This document shows, one piece after another, positions 18,601 through 28,167 of a DNA stretch of 64,000 nucleotides; position 1 is the stretch's first letter; each line of letters starts with the position of its first letter. Source of the DNA: JBEISR01 sp044371425. Lineage in GTDB: Bacteria > Planctomycetota > Planctomycetia > Pirellulales > Pirellulaceae. A program made the translations under genes and the position numbers. The DNA lies in the NCBI GenBank assembly GCA_044371425.1, contig JBILTR010000008.1, positions 1 through 64,000 of the forward strand. Reading direction: 5' to 3'. The notes under the pieces are model-generated. The model did no database searches and had not been told where the DNA came from. It saw nothing but the letters and a program-made list of their open reading frames with translations.

Positions 18601-21600
18601 GATGGTACGTTCCGTTACGATCCGGCCACTGGAGGTGCTGCGATCACGGGTCTCTTGCCAGGCCAGTCGGTGACCGATCGGTTCACCTACCAGATCACCG
18701 ACAGTCTAGGACGCGTTTCTTCTGCCGAAGTGACCGTAGTGGTGACCGGGGATCGCGTTGTGGTGACGCCAGCCGGTGGTTTGGTGACCACCGAAGCGGG
18801 TGGCGCGGCGACCTTCTCCGTCGTCCTGGCGGTGGCCCCGACCAGCGACGTCACGATCACTCCGGCTTCCAGCGACAGCAGTGAAGGTTCCGTGTCTCCC
18901 GCCGCTCTGGTGTTCACTCCCGCCAACTGGAACATCGCTCAGACGGTGACCGTCACCGGCGTGGACGATTTCCTAGTGGACGGAACGGTTGGGTACAGTA
19001 TTCGCCTCAGTAGCAGCAGTGCCGACACGGCTTTCGAGTCGCTACCGATCCCTCCTGTCTCCGTAGTCAACACGGACAACGATGCGATTGGAGTCTCCTT
19101 TTCTCCTGCAAGTGGCTGGCAGACGACCGAACGAGGTGGCCAGGCGATCATCTCCGTGACACTTTCCTCGCAGCCGACCGCTCCCGTGACGATTCCCTTT
19201 TCTTCTAGCGATCTGGCCGAGGGAACGGTCAATGTCAGCGAAATGACTTTCACCGTGGACAACTGGAACGTTGCGCAGTCGCTGATCCTAACGGGCGTAG
19301 ACGATAACCTTCTGGACGGCAACAAGACATACACGCTTGTGGTTGGTGCGATCACCAGCAGTGATGCGCAGTATTCAGGTTTCAACCCTGCGGATCAGAC
19401 GGTGACGAATGTGGACCTTGATTTTCGTCTGGCGACCAAGTCGAACACGACCCACGTCGGTTTCGGCCAAGCGGTAGGGGTCGAGGGTCGGTTGGACGTG
19501 GTGGCCGGATCGCTTTACATGGATGGTGGCAAGTTAACAGTAGCGGTTGTCAGTGGTGGTGCAACCAGCGATCGTCTGGCGATACGCAATGAGGGTACAG
19601 GGCCAGGGCAGGTAGGGGTTTCGGGCAGCGACGTGACCTACAATGGCGTGGTGGTGGGAAGTTTCACCGGTGGATCGGGCAGCACGCCTCTGGTGGTCAC
19701 CTTCAACAGCTTGGCCAACCGACTATCGATTCAGCAGGTCTCCAGGGCGATCACTTTCGAGAGTGTTTCTGCCAGCGACATTGGGCTCAAGACAATTCGC
19801 TTCACCCTGGTCGATGGCGACAATCAGTCGGCGATCGATGGGGCGAAGGAGAAGACGATTCGGACGGCGTTCAAGCGCGTGATTGAGTTCCAGGAGGGGG
19901 TGGATCGCGGATTTGGCGAGTACTCCGGTGCTCGAGACGTCCAGATCGCTCAGAGCAATCCAAACACCACATGGCCTACAGGGCAAGATGCCTCCGGGTT
20001 GCTTGTCGATTTTCCTGACGATGGAGGAACCAATACCTCCCAGGTGATGCTGCGATTTGATGAAATCGTCGGATCAACGCTTCGTCAGATTCCTGCGGGA
20101 GCCACGATCACATCAGCATCGCTGTTTTTGCAAATGAACAACACGGGAGACGGTGGCAAGATGCACCGGATGTTGCAGTCATGGAGCGACAGCACCAGCA
20201 CCTGGAACAATCTGGTCAATGGAGTTCAGGTGGATGGAGTCGAGGCAGAGGTGCAATTCGATTCCATCTGGCACACTCTGGATGGTTCTGGAGCATCTGG
20301 TTTGGGGTATGCCTCGGTGGCCGTAACGCCGGATGTACGAGCCTGGGTGAACGGCGGGAAAGCGAACTATGGATGGCTGTTTGATCCAATCACCACCGAT
20401 GGCTGGCAATTCAGTGCATCGGAGACTGGCAATCTGGAGTTTCGTCCGATGCTGCGGGTCGAGTGGCTGCCAGCTGGCTACTCTTCGGCAACGTTCCAGC
20501 AGGGAATCAATGGCTACACCGGTACCAGTGACACACAGATCGCTTCCAATTTGACCAGTCAAGCCGATACGTTGAATATTGGCACGGACTTTCCTACGAC
20601 AGGAAGCACCGAAGTGGTGCGGCAGGCATTGCTGAGATTTGATCAGCTGTCAGGGAATGCTGCCGGCCAGATTCCGGTAAACGCTCAGATCCATGATGCC
20701 ATTCTGACCGTTGGCGCAGTTCTTAGCGACGCGGTGGGGCACGGCGGCACAGCGCATCGCATGCGGGTCGATTGGCCCGAGACGATAACTTGGGGCGATT
20801 TTGTAGATGGTGTTTCCGTCGATGGGACCGAAGCGGCATCGTCCGTCAGTTTCCAGGCAGGTAACAGTTCGTTAGCACCGCTTGCCCAAGCAGGAATGAC
20901 TGTCTTCGAGGCGATCGAAGACGTTCAGGCATGGGTTCGCGGAACCAGCAACTTCGGTTGGGTATTCAATCCCTGGACGAATGGTACCAACGGTTGGTTC
21001 TTTGCCTCCTCGGAGTATGACCTCTCCGATACGATTCGGCCGAAGTTGGAGGTGTACTACACCGAACTTTTCAACAATGCACCGACCGACATCCAACTTT
21101 CGTCTGCAACGATTGCAGAGAATCTGGCTGCAGGAACGGCCGTCGGTCTGCTGACCAGCACCGACCCCGACCCAGGAAATACATTTACCTACTCGTTTGC
21201 GGCCGGCGAAGGCGATGCCGACAATGCCAAATTCAATTTGGTTGGCAACCAGTTGCGCACCGCCGAATCGTTCGACTTTGAAACGAAGTCCAGCTACACC
21301 ATTCGAGTCAGGTCGACGGACCAGGGAGGTCAAGCCTACGGGGCTCAGTCTTTTGAAAAGGTTTTTGTTATCACGGTCACCAACGTCAATGATGCCCCTG
21401 TCCTTACCGCCTCCAGCGGTTCGGCAACCACAAGCGGGGCCGCGGTGGTGGTCGATCCGGGGATCGGCTTGAGCGATGTCGACAGCGCGACGATCGTCGG
21501 TGCGGTGATTTCGATTTCTTCGGGATTGGTTCCTGCCGAGGATCGGTTGCAGTTTGACAATACAACAGGAATCACTGGAATCTACGACGACGCTACAGGT

Positions 21601-23298
21601 ATCCTCACTCTCTCTGGAACGGATACCGTATCGGCTTACCAGTCCGCGTTGCGATCGATCCGCTACCGCAATCTCAACTCGCCACCGACCGCTGGCATCC
21701 GAACCGTTTCTTTCCGCGTCGACGACGGTGGAGCTGTGGATGCGCTGAGCAATATCGTGTCGCGTCCGGTCGATGTGGTTGCGAATGCGTCACCGATTCT
21801 CGGTGTCGATACCGCCAATGTCTCGGGATTTGAAGGCACCACGATCACCAACACCGGGACTTGGTCCGATCCAGACACCGGGGACACGGTCGTTCTCTCT
21901 GCGTCGGTCGGAACGGTGCAGAGGAATGCCAATGGGACATGGCAGTGGAGTATCGATGGGCTGGATGATCTTGCCTCAACGCTGGTCACAATCACAGCCG
22001 ATGATGGCAAAGGAGGAACTGCAAGCGTCCAGTTCAATTACTCTGTTACCAACCGAGCTCCCCAGTTGTCCAGCAATTCCGCGTCGGTGGTCGGTCCGGT
22101 TCTAAGCGAGTTGACCAACACGGGGACATGGTCGGACGTGGTGGCAGATACCGTCAACCTTTCTGCCTCCGTTGGCTCTGTCGTCAAGAACGCCAACGGA
22201 ACCTGGAGCTGGACTTACACGCCGAACGCAGCGATCGCCAATCAGACGGTAACCATTACCGGCACCGATGAGGATGGCGGATCCTCGACTGTTGCATTCC
22301 AGATCACCGCTCTGGTGGCGATCACCAATTCGAAGGTCTTCTACAACGGATCGGGCTTTGAATCGACAGGTGGCGTCTCCGGCGCGCTGGATAACGGCAA
22401 GCAATTGCTTCGTGCAACTGGTTCGACGCAGACGACCTCCTTCGCGAATGTCATCAATTACAGTCGCGGTATCAACGGCATCGTCTTGGATGTTGCGGGC
22501 TTGGCTGCCGACACATTGCTGGCCGATGATTTTACTTTCCGTGTTTCGCCCAACGGAGCCAGTGGGGTGGTCGATCCAAGCACCTGGGCAGCGGCTCCCG
22601 CGCCAACGGTGATCGATGTTCTTGCTACTGCGGGGCAGCCATCCCGGATTCGTCTGGAATGGGCTGATGGTGCCATCACCAACCGATGGTTGCAGGTGAT
22701 CGTCAAGGCGACCGCCAATACTGGCTTGATCGACCGGCAAGTCTATTACCTGGGGCATGCACTGGGCGAGATCAACGGTGTCGCTCCCTACCGATTGACA
22801 TCGGCCGATCTGAGCGGTGTTCAGGGATCCATCAGCACGGCGATCGTCCCGATTACCGATATGCGAGATGTGAACAAGGATCGACGCATCACCAGTGCGG
22901 ACATGTCTTTCCTGCAGAGCCGTGTTTCGAATTCCGTCCTGATCGGGAATATCACGATTCCTGCCAGCGGAGATGGTGCTGAAGGAGAAGGGGGAGATGA
23001 CGGTCTTGTGGGAAATGGGCTTGGCGTAATGGGCTTGGGGACATCGCTACCTGGTGCACCGGAAGAAGCCAAGCGTTCCGCATCGCCCGGGATTGGCACG
23101 CGTTGGATGCCAAGTCCAGCCTGGGTCAGTCGCGTTGAGATGAAGCCAGACGCGACACTTGCGGATCGATTCCTCTCTGTATGGGCAGAGGGGGAGTCGG
23201 AAGTGGTCGAAGGCAGCGAATCAGAGGGCTGGATGGAGTCGCTTGTAGACTACCTTTCCAAACGCGCTCTGAGTCAGAAGACTTCGCGCAGATCGTAA
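15646..23298 (+). CDS. giant LEPR-XLL surface protein with DNRLRE, cadherin-like and dockerin-like domains
   Basis: 2550 residues from ATG 15646, with GAGGAAGAGG just upstream. The N-terminus carries the planctomycete LEPR-XLL-type motif (LEMLERRDLFA, 31-41), thought to be an export signal. Next come two copies of a long module sharing DGYLF and GLI-G strings (about 190-370 and 705-910), two Calx-beta-like repeats (from about 1038), and two DNRLRE domains (about 1415-1615 and 1617-1808, with ALLRFD and FRPML/IRPKL ends). A cadherin-type repeat (about 1809-1918) and Ig-like VCBS-type repeats follow. The end has dockerin-like Ca-binding loops (DVNKDRRITSADMS, about 2405-2420) and an acidic tail. 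Expected to be a secreted or surface adhesin. The frame is open 69 codons further upstream, without a ribosome site. Confidence 0.92.
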   Translation: MDNKTKSKRAGFGSAGKARHHRSLLQRALRLEMLERRDLFAVQALNDSFSLISGSNATNSAIFLNVLGNDQGPAFTQAVSAANIDYTAANKTANTATYVIPNRPSSTIPQRSLIVGAIAIPGSGGYADIDLSRDTDALDNGNASLVRLRTIEGVVLGTSRENPVPNAAGNAAINQVVLNYMVGTTTTTQTYLSSVAAPANDGELIAKPGVALFPYSQGWVGGSYNTNGSAIVGHPSLAVTNPATGTYEVAVSGVTDSFSDGYLFSITSGNSDNYARAVPIGGNLWRVVVRDNASTNAGRESGPFSLVYIPKGAQGLIGGLVRGDAVESTPMIQSSGGFSIVRTGPGNWTMTVDGHSPTTGVLVLESGDTDRTAGLNSYFTYEPAANGTDFLIRQIQFEGTATNLVDDDFLVQFIPFENRIAPTSGLTLVSYGSPASPTGQASENGIALVAAPDGTIRYQYDYPAFRAMAAGVEITDRIVYAATDGVDTASAEVLVRLRGTNDAPYQLGDIAALSFVEDGTAQTVDLATIFADYDTGDSLSFQIAMVPDAPVTASITGSILTFTPLADRFGAFSYTVSATDGRGASITTPRYNGTIESQADAARAIGDSASTTKDSPVVIASLFNDFWPDTTPYSVSAASLLGNSTATTDATTEWSVALTTSGRNALALADSVPNQFLGEVRLSRDGQLLEQSRGVLLGTPADDSSPYSTINTFGNLVNSVSNGYWLAMRIGATGNGDRNGPMSAGFFPFAEGWTGGHINSAGQLLSGVGVSQSNVVKVANGLFEVTVPEVTDALTDGYLFATAAQNDDNAVSVRPVPGTNRWQIRNNDNDDAANGFEDDGISFIYLPASTPGLIAGRWNSAAGSFHQVTGGVAATADVAGALSLTIPGQDPASGTLVAIASGTVQATVNGVLTDVPTSQAVNFQNASGQFVLKSRATGAFDPLVADIQFVFLPFLDPLERLAPNPFSITSHQAVSDLGVTVTLQADGTFRYDPATGGAAITGLLPGQSVTDRFTYQITDSLGRVSSAEVTVVVTGDRVVVTPAGGLVTTEAGGAATFSVVLAVAPTSDVTITPASSDSSEGSVSPAALVFTPANWNIAQTVTVTGVDDFLVDGTVGYSIRLSSSSADTAFESLPIPPVSVVNTDNDAIGVSFSPASGWQTTERGGQAIISVTLSSQPTAPVTIPFSSSDLAEGTVNVSEMTFTVDNWNVAQSLILTGVDDNLLDGNKTYTLVVGAITSSDAQYSGFNPADQTVTNVDLDFRLATKSNTTHVGFGQAVGVEGRLDVVAGSLYMDGGKLTVAVVSGGATSDRLAIRNEGTGPGQVGVSGSDVTYNGVVVGSFTGGSGSTPLVVTFNSLANRLSIQQVSRAITFESVSASDIGLKTIRFTLVDGDNQSAIDGAKEKTIRTAFKRVIEFQEGVDRGFGEYSGARDVQIAQSNPNTTWPTGQDASGLLVDFPDDGGTNTSQVMLRFDEIVGSTLRQIPAGATITSASLFLQMNNTGDGGKMHRMLQSWSDSTSTWNNLVNGVQVDGVEAEVQFDSIWHTLDGSGASGLGYASVAVTPDVRAWVNGGKANYGWLFDPITTDGWQFSASETGNLEFRPMLRVEWLPAGYSSATFQQGINGYTGTSDTQIASNLTSQADTLNIGTDFPTTGSTEVVRQALLRFDQLSGNAAGQIPVNAQIHDAILTVGAVLSDAVGHGGTAHRMRVDWPETITWGDFVDGVSVDGTEAASSVSFQAGNSSLAPLAQAGMTVFEAIEDVQAWVRGTSNFGWVFNPWTNGTNGWFFASSEYDLSDTIRPKLEVYYTELFNNAPTDIQLSSATIAENLAAGTAVGLLTSTDPDPGNTFTYSFAAGEGDADNAKFNLVGNQLRTAESFDFETKSSYTIRVRSTDQGGQAYGAQSFEKVFVITVTNVNDAPVLTASSGSATTSGAAVVVDPGIGLSDVDSATIVGAVISISSGLVPAEDRLQFDNTTGITGIYDDATGILTLSGTDTVSAYQSALRSIRYRNLNSPPTAGIRTVSFRVDDGGAVDALSNIVSRPVDVVANASPILGVDTANVSGFEGTTITNTGTWSDPDTGDTVVLSASVGTVQRNANGTWQWSIDGLDDLASTLVTITADDGKGGTASVQFNYSVTNRAPQLSSNSASVVGPVLSELTNTGTWSDVVADTVNLSASVGSVVKNANGTWSWTYTPNAAIANQTVTITGTDEDGGSSTVAFQITALVAITNSKVFYNGSGFESTGGVSGALDNGKQLLRATGSTQTTSFANVINYSRGINGIVLDVAGLAADTLLADDFTFRVSPNGASGVVDPSTWAAAPAPTVIDVLATAGQPSRIRLEWADGAITNRWLQVIVKATANTGLIDRQVYYLGHALGEINGVAPYRLTSADLSGVQGSISTAIVPITDMRDVNKDRRITSADMSFLQSRVSNSVLIGNITIPASGDGAEGEGGDDGLVGNGLGVMGLGTSLPGAPEEAKRSASPGIGTRWMPSPAWVSRVEMKPDATLADRFLSVWAEGESEVVEGSESEGWMESLVDYLSKRALSQKTSRRS

Positions 23299-23332
23299 TT
23301 CAGGCGAAGTCGGTTTTTCGCATGGACATTCG

Positions 23333-23366
23333 AGAGCGGAGTGCCCTAAAAGCGCTCCGCTCTTTC
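23333..23366 (+). terminator. intrinsic terminator after the giant gene
   Basis: A 9-bp stem with arms AGAGCGGAG (23333-23341) and CTCCGCTCT (23355-23363), a 13-base loop and a short T run. It lies 35 bases after the giant gene's stop, so it separates that transcript from the cytochrome gene. Confidence 0.65.
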
Positions 23367-23574
23367 CATGGGTTCAGCGTTTATCGCCTTGCGATTGCAT
23401 TGAACATGCGAACTGGGCAGCGCGACTGATTCCCCGACATTCTCTGTGCGGCTTAGTTTTGCTATTCTAAAAAACAGCGTCTGCTGCATCTGGCGTCGGA
23501 AGTCCGCAAGCCAACGTGATGGTTTTTTGGCTGTTCGAATCTGCTACCCTTCCCTCCCACCTTCAAGGACTACC

Positions 23575-26500
23575 ATGTTGACACGTGGTTTGCTCGCTGT
23601 CTGGTTCTTTGCCGTCGCTGGGATCTCCTTGAAGGTATCCGCGCAGACTGTCGACTACGCGAAGGATGTCGCGCCGATCCTGACCAACCACTGCTGGTCT
23701 TGCCATGGTCCGGACGCAATCGCCCGGCAAGCCGATCTGCGCCTGGACCAGCGCGACGCGGCTATCCAGGCAAAGGCGATTGTTCCCGAGCAGCCAGAAG
23801 CCAGTCGGTTGGTGGAGCGGATTCATACGGCGGACCCCGACCAGGTGATGCCGCCGCCGGATGCCAAAAGGCCTCTGTCGGAGGAACAAAAAAAGATCCT
23901 TCGCCTTTGGATCCAGCAGGGGGCCAAGTACACCGGTCACTGGGCCTTTGAGCCGCTTAGGACCTCTCAGCAACCGAAGGACCCTCCAGACAGCTCGGTG
24001 GTCGACCGATGGGTGGTTGCCAAACTCAAGGCATCGGGCAAAAACCTCTCACCGCTGGCCGACCCGGCGACACTTGCCCGTCGCGTGGCACTGGATCTGA
24101 CGGGATTGCCTCCAGCACCAGAAGAGTTGGACCGTTTTCTTGCGGATCCCAGCGAGTCGGCCTATGAGCGGTTGGTCGACCGTTTGCTCGGTTCGGATGC
24201 CTATGCCGAACGGATGGCGGCGCATTGGCTGGATCTGGCCCGATACGCCGATACCAACGGCTACAACAACGACGAAGACCGCACCATGTGGCCCTGGCGC
24301 GATTGGGTGATTCGCGCTTTCCGAAGCAACATGCCTTTCGATCAGTTTGTGATCGAGCAGTTGGCGGGCGATCAGTTGCCCAATCCGACGCTGGACCAAA
24401 AAGTGGCCACAGGTTTCCTGCGCAATCAGGGACACAACACGGAAGGTGGAATCATCGCTGAGGAGTATCGAGTCGAGTACGTAGCCGACCGCGTCCATAC
24501 GACCGCGACGGTGTTTCTTGGTTTGTCGATGCAGTGTGCCCGCTGCCACGATCACAAGTACGATCCGATCAGCCAGCGAGAATACTTTCAGTTCTATGCC
24601 TACTTCAATAATCTCGATGAGAAGCAGGCCAGCTACAGCAGCTTCGTGGGTGCGGAACCTTTTGTGCGCGTACCCACTGCCGACCAGTCGCGGAGGCTGG
24701 CCGATCTTGACGCCGAACTCGCTGTTCAGCGCCAGCTAGCCACGGATCGCGAGCAGGTGGCCGAGCAGACGTTGCGCGATTTTCTTGCCGACCATTCGAC
24801 TCAGGAGATTGCCGAGCGATTCGGTGTCCAAAAGAAGCATGCGATCGAACTGGAGACGGTTTCTGCCGATGCCCCGTGGGATTCGTTGGAGACGACGACC
24901 AAAGCCCAGGTGCATGGCAATCCAGTGGCCTCCGAGGGTAGGTTCGGGAAAGGACTGGAGCTGGATGGTGCTTCCCATGTGGCTCTCGACGCAGTAGGCC
25001 AGTGGGACGGCAAAAGCCCGCTCTCGATCGGCGTCTGGGTTCAGCCTTCGCAAATGAGTGGCGTGGCTATTCTTTCCAAGATGGACGAAGACGCTTCGTA
25101 CCGCGGCTATGACCTCCTTTTGGAAGGGGGGAAAGTAGTTTTTCATGCGATTCATCATTGGTCCGACAATGGTTTGAAGGTGGCGACGCAGCAGACGATT
25201 CCAGTCGATGCCTGGACGCACGTCGCACTGACCAGCGATGGCAGTGGCAAAGCGTCCGGGGTTGCGATCTATCTGAACGGGGAACCTGCCAAGCTGGATA
25301 CGCTCAATGATTCGCTGACCGAGTCGATCGCTACCGAGCAACCGTTGCGACTGGGCCTGCGGCAGAGGTCGCTGCCCTATCGAGGGCGGATCGATCGACT
25401 GGAGTTGTTTCAGGGGAAGCTGGAGCCGGATCAGGTTCGGCAGTGGTTTGCCGGTGAGCCGATCCGACAGTGGATCGATGAGATCGAGACGCCCTGGGAG
25501 AAGTTGGACGAGCCGCGACGAGCGGAGTTGAAGCGGCAGGTGCTGCAGAGGATCGATACCGAATACCCTCGAGCCAAGCAGGAGATAGCGCGACTGGAAT
25601 TGGAGAAGAAAAAGCTGACGGATGCCTTTCCGGCGGTGATGGTGATGGGGGAGATGAATCCGCCACGCGAGACCTTTGTGTTGAAAAGGGGGCAGTACGA
25701 TCAGCCAGATGAGAAGGTGGAGCGGCGGGTGCCGGCGGTCTTTGATCGTCTAGGTGGTGAGATGCCCAGTGGGCGACTGGAACTGGCTCGCTGGTTGGTT
25801 CGCCCAGATCATCCTCTGACGGCTCGCGTCACGGTCAATCGGATCTGGGAGCAGCTTTTTGGCATTGGGCTGGTGAAAACCGTCGAGGACTTCGGGGTGA
25901 CGGGCGAGTATCCAAGCCATCCGGAACTGCTGGATGAACTCGCCTCCCAGTTCATCGCCAGTGGATGGGATATCCGCAAACTGATCCGCACGATGGTCCT
26001 TTCTCAAACCTATCGGCAGAGTTCCTCAGCCTCGGAATCGGAGTATCTCTCGGATCCGGAAAATCGACTGCTTGCCCGCGGACCCAGGCATCGCTTGTCG
26101 GCCGAGATGATCCGGGATCAGGCGCTGGCGATCAGTGGGCTGTTGGTCCGAAAGGTGGGCGGGCCAAGTGTCAAACCGTATCAGCCAGATGGGCTGTGGG
26201 AGGATGTCACCGTGGAACGTCGCGGCAAGTATGTGGCCGATCCCGGAGAGGGGCTGTATCGAAGGAGCCTTTATACCTTTTGGAAACGCACCTGCCCGCC
26301 ACCGTCGATGGTAACTTTCGACGCCACCAATCGCGAGGTTTGCACCGCCAGAAGGTCGCGAACCAATACGCCGCTGCAGTCGCTGGTGCTGATGAATGAC
26401 CCAACGTACATGGAAGCTGCCAGGGTCCTTGCCTCTTCGGTCTTGCAGAGTCATCCAGCAGTCGATCAGCGGGTCGATGCGATGTTTCGCCGCTGCCTGG

Positions 26501-26712
26501 CCAGGTCGGCGCGGCCCGACGAGCAAGTCGCGATGAGGCAACTTCTAGAAGAGGCGATGGAGCATTTTCAGCAGCAGCCGGAGCTGGCTTCCAAGTTGCT
26601 GCAGGTTGGATCTGCGCCATCGGATGGAGCAACAGATGCCATCGAAACGGCTGCATGGTCGGTGGTGGCTAGCACGATTTTGAATCTAGATGAAACGATC
26701 ACCAAGAGATGA
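23575..26712 (+). CDS. planctomycete cytochrome c / DUF1549 / LamG / DUF1553 protein (PSD1 type)
   Basis: 1045 residues from ATG 23575 (AAGGA upstream; the frame is open 43 codons earlier without a start signal). Signal peptide (AVWFFAVAGISLKVSA), then a planctomycete-type cytochrome c domain with one haem site CWSCH (Cys40-His44). The DUF1549 domain (about 140-345) contains RYADTNGYNNDE and a second CxxCH-like site, CARCHDHKYDP. A LamG/concanavalin-like lectin domain is inserted at about 445-620, before DUF1553 (about 710-990, ARVTVNRIWEQLFG ... ANREVCTARRSRTNTPLQ-type end). Such proteins are periplasmic and nearly always paired with a DUF1501 gene, as here. Substrate and electron partner are unknown; roles in complex-carbohydrate breakdown have been suggested from context. 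Confidence 0.93.
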   Translation: MLTRGLLAVWFFAVAGISLKVSAQTVDYAKDVAPILTNHCWSCHGPDAIARQADLRLDQRDAAIQAKAIVPEQPEASRLVERIHTADPDQVMPPPDAKRPLSEEQKKILRLWIQQGAKYTGHWAFEPLRTSQQPKDPPDSSVVDRWVVAKLKASGKNLSPLADPATLARRVALDLTGLPPAPEELDRFLADPSESAYERLVDRLLGSDAYAERMAAHWLDLARYADTNGYNNDEDRTMWPWRDWVIRAFRSNMPFDQFVIEQLAGDQLPNPTLDQKVATGFLRNQGHNTEGGIIAEEYRVEYVADRVHTTATVFLGLSMQCARCHDHKYDPISQREYFQFYAYFNNLDEKQASYSSFVGAEPFVRVPTADQSRRLADLDAELAVQRQLATDREQVAEQTLRDFLADHSTQEIAERFGVQKKHAIELETVSADAPWDSLETTTKAQVHGNPVASEGRFGKGLELDGASHVALDAVGQWDGKSPLSIGVWVQPSQMSGVAILSKMDEDASYRGYDLLLEGGKVVFHAIHHWSDNGLKVATQQTIPVDAWTHVALTSDGSGKASGVAIYLNGEPAKLDTLNDSLTESIATEQPLRLGLRQRSLPYRGRIDRLELFQGKLEPDQVRQWFAGEPIRQWIDEIETPWEKLDEPRRAELKRQVLQRIDTEYPRAKQEIARLELEKKKLTDAFPAVMVMGEMNPPRETFVLKRGQYDQPDEKVERRVPAVFDRLGGEMPSGRLELARWLVRPDHPLTARVTVNRIWEQLFGIGLVKTVEDFGVTGEYPSHPELLDELASQFIASGWDIRKLIRTMVLSQTYRQSSSASESEYLSDPENRLLARGPRHRLSAEMIRDQALAISGLLVRKVGGPSVKPYQPDGLWEDVTVERRGKYVADPGEGLYRRSLYTFWKRTCPPPSMVTFDATNREVCTARRSRTNTPLQSLVLMNDPTYMEAARVLASSVLQSHPAVDQRVDAMFRRCLARSARPDEQVAMRQLLEEAMEHFQQQPELASKLLQVGSAPSDGATDAIETAAWSVVASTILNLDETITKR

Positions 26713-26713
26713 C

Positions 26714-28144
26714 ATGATGCGCTACGGAATTGATTCGGGCTTGGAGCATCGACGCTCTTTTTTGAAACATTCGATGCTGGGGACAGTTTCGCTCGCTTCG
26801 TTATTGGGGAGCGGTGCGGCAAGAGCGGCGGCATCGGAGAGGCCGAGCCATTTTGCGGCGCGCGCCAAAAGGGTGATCTATCTGTTTCAGTCGGGAGGGC
26901 CATCGCAGCTGGAGCTGATGGACTACAAGCCACGTCTGAAGGAGTTGCATGGCAGCGAGTTGCCGGACAGCATTCGACAGGGGCAACGATTGACGGGGAT
27001 GACCTCTGGGCAGAAAAGTTTTCCGGTGGTGGCACCGAAGTTTCGATTTGATCCAGCGGGGGATCAAGGGGCTTTTTTCAGTGAGCTCTTGCCGCACACG
27101 GCGGCGATGGTCGACGACCTGTGTATCGTCCGATCGGTGCACACCGAGGCGATCAACCACGATCCTGCAATCACCTTCATGCAAACTGGGTCCCAGCAAC
27201 CGGGCCGCCCATCGCTTGGGGCGTGGCTGAGCTATGGACTGGGGAGCGAGGCAGACGATCTACCAGCCTTTGTGGTGATGATCTCCCATGGAAGTGGACG
27301 CGATGCCAACCAAGGTTTGCTCGATCGACTCTGGGGAAGTGGGTTTTTGCCATCCAGTCATCAGGGGGTCAAGTTCCGAAGTGGTGCGGAGGCGGTGCTC
27401 TATCTGAACGATCCCCCCGGGATCGATCGCAAGCTTCGCCGGCAGATGCTGGACCAACTGGGAAAGCTCAATCAACAGCAGCAAGCACTCGATGGCGATC
27501 CGGAAATCGGCGCGCGGATCTCGCAATACGAAATGGCGTTTCGGATGCAAGCATCGGTACCCGAGCTAACCGACTTGTCGGATGAACCGGAGGAGACATT
27601 TGCTCTTTATGGTCCCGATTCGAAGAAGCCAGGCACTTATGCTGCCAACTGCCTGATGGCTCGACGCATGGTCGAACGCGGAGTCCGTTTTGTTCAGCTG
27701 TATCATCGCGGCTGGGACAACCACGGAAACCTGCCATCGAATATTCCCAAGCAATGCCAGGATATCGATCAGCCCCAAGCGGCGCTGATCGCCGACCTGA
27801 AACGAAGAGGGCTATTGGAAGATACTCTGGTGGTCTGGGGAGGGGAGTTTGGAAGAACGGTGTATAGTCAGGGCTCGCTGCAGGACGACTACGGTCGCGA
27901 TCATCATGGTCGCTGTTTTTCGATGTGGATGGCGGGAGGAGGGATGCGCGCTGGGGCGGTGATCGGTCAGACCGATGATTATGGATACAACATCGTGCAA
28001 GACCCGGTGCACATCCACGATCTGCACGCGACCTTCCTCCACTGCCTGGGCCTGGATCACCAACGACTGACCTATCGCTTCCAAGGACGCGATTTTCGGT
28101 TGACCGATGTTGCCGGTAACGTGGTCGAGCAGATGCTGTCCTGA
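26714..28144 (+). CDS. DUF1501 protein, Tat-exported sulfatase-fold partner of the cytochrome protein
   Basis: About 476 residues. The twin-arginine signal HRRSFLKHSMLG leads into a hydrophobic stretch and an Ala-rich cleavage region. The DUF1501 domain follows, with LFQSGGPSQLELMDYKP, SVHTEAINHDPA, WDNHGNL and GGEFGRTVYSQ. DUF1501 belongs to the alkaline-phosphatase/sulfatase superfamily; the GGEFGR and DHHGR strings sit where metal ligands lie. The ATG at 26714 (or 26717) starts one base after the cytochrome gene's stop with AAGAG upstream; another ATG at 26690 would overlap that gene. The tight link shows that the two proteins work as a pair in the periplasm. Enzymatic activity has not been shown for the family. 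Confidence 0.92.
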   Translation: MMRYGIDSGLEHRRSFLKHSMLGTVSLASLLGSGAARAAASERPSHFAARAKRVIYLFQSGGPSQLELMDYKPRLKELHGSELPDSIRQGQRLTGMTSGQKSFPVVAPKFRFDPAGDQGAFFSELLPHTAAMVDDLCIVRSVHTEAINHDPAITFMQTGSQQPGRPSLGAWLSYGLGSEADDLPAFVVMISHGSGRDANQGLLDRLWGSGFLPSSHQGVKFRSGAEAVLYLNDPPGIDRKLRRQMLDQLGKLNQQQQALDGDPEIGARISQYEMAFRMQASVPELTDLSDEPEETFALYGPDSKKPGTYAANCLMARRMVERGVRFVQLYHRGWDNHGNLPSNIPKQCQDIDQPQAALIADLKRRGLLEDTLVVWGGEFGRTVYSQGSLQDDYGRDHHGRCFSMWMAGGGMRAGAVIGQTDDYGYNIVQDPVHIHDLHATFLHCLGLDHQRLTYRFQGRDFRLTDVAGNVVEQMLS

Positions 28145-28167
28145 TCGAGTCGCAAGGTTGCCGGACG

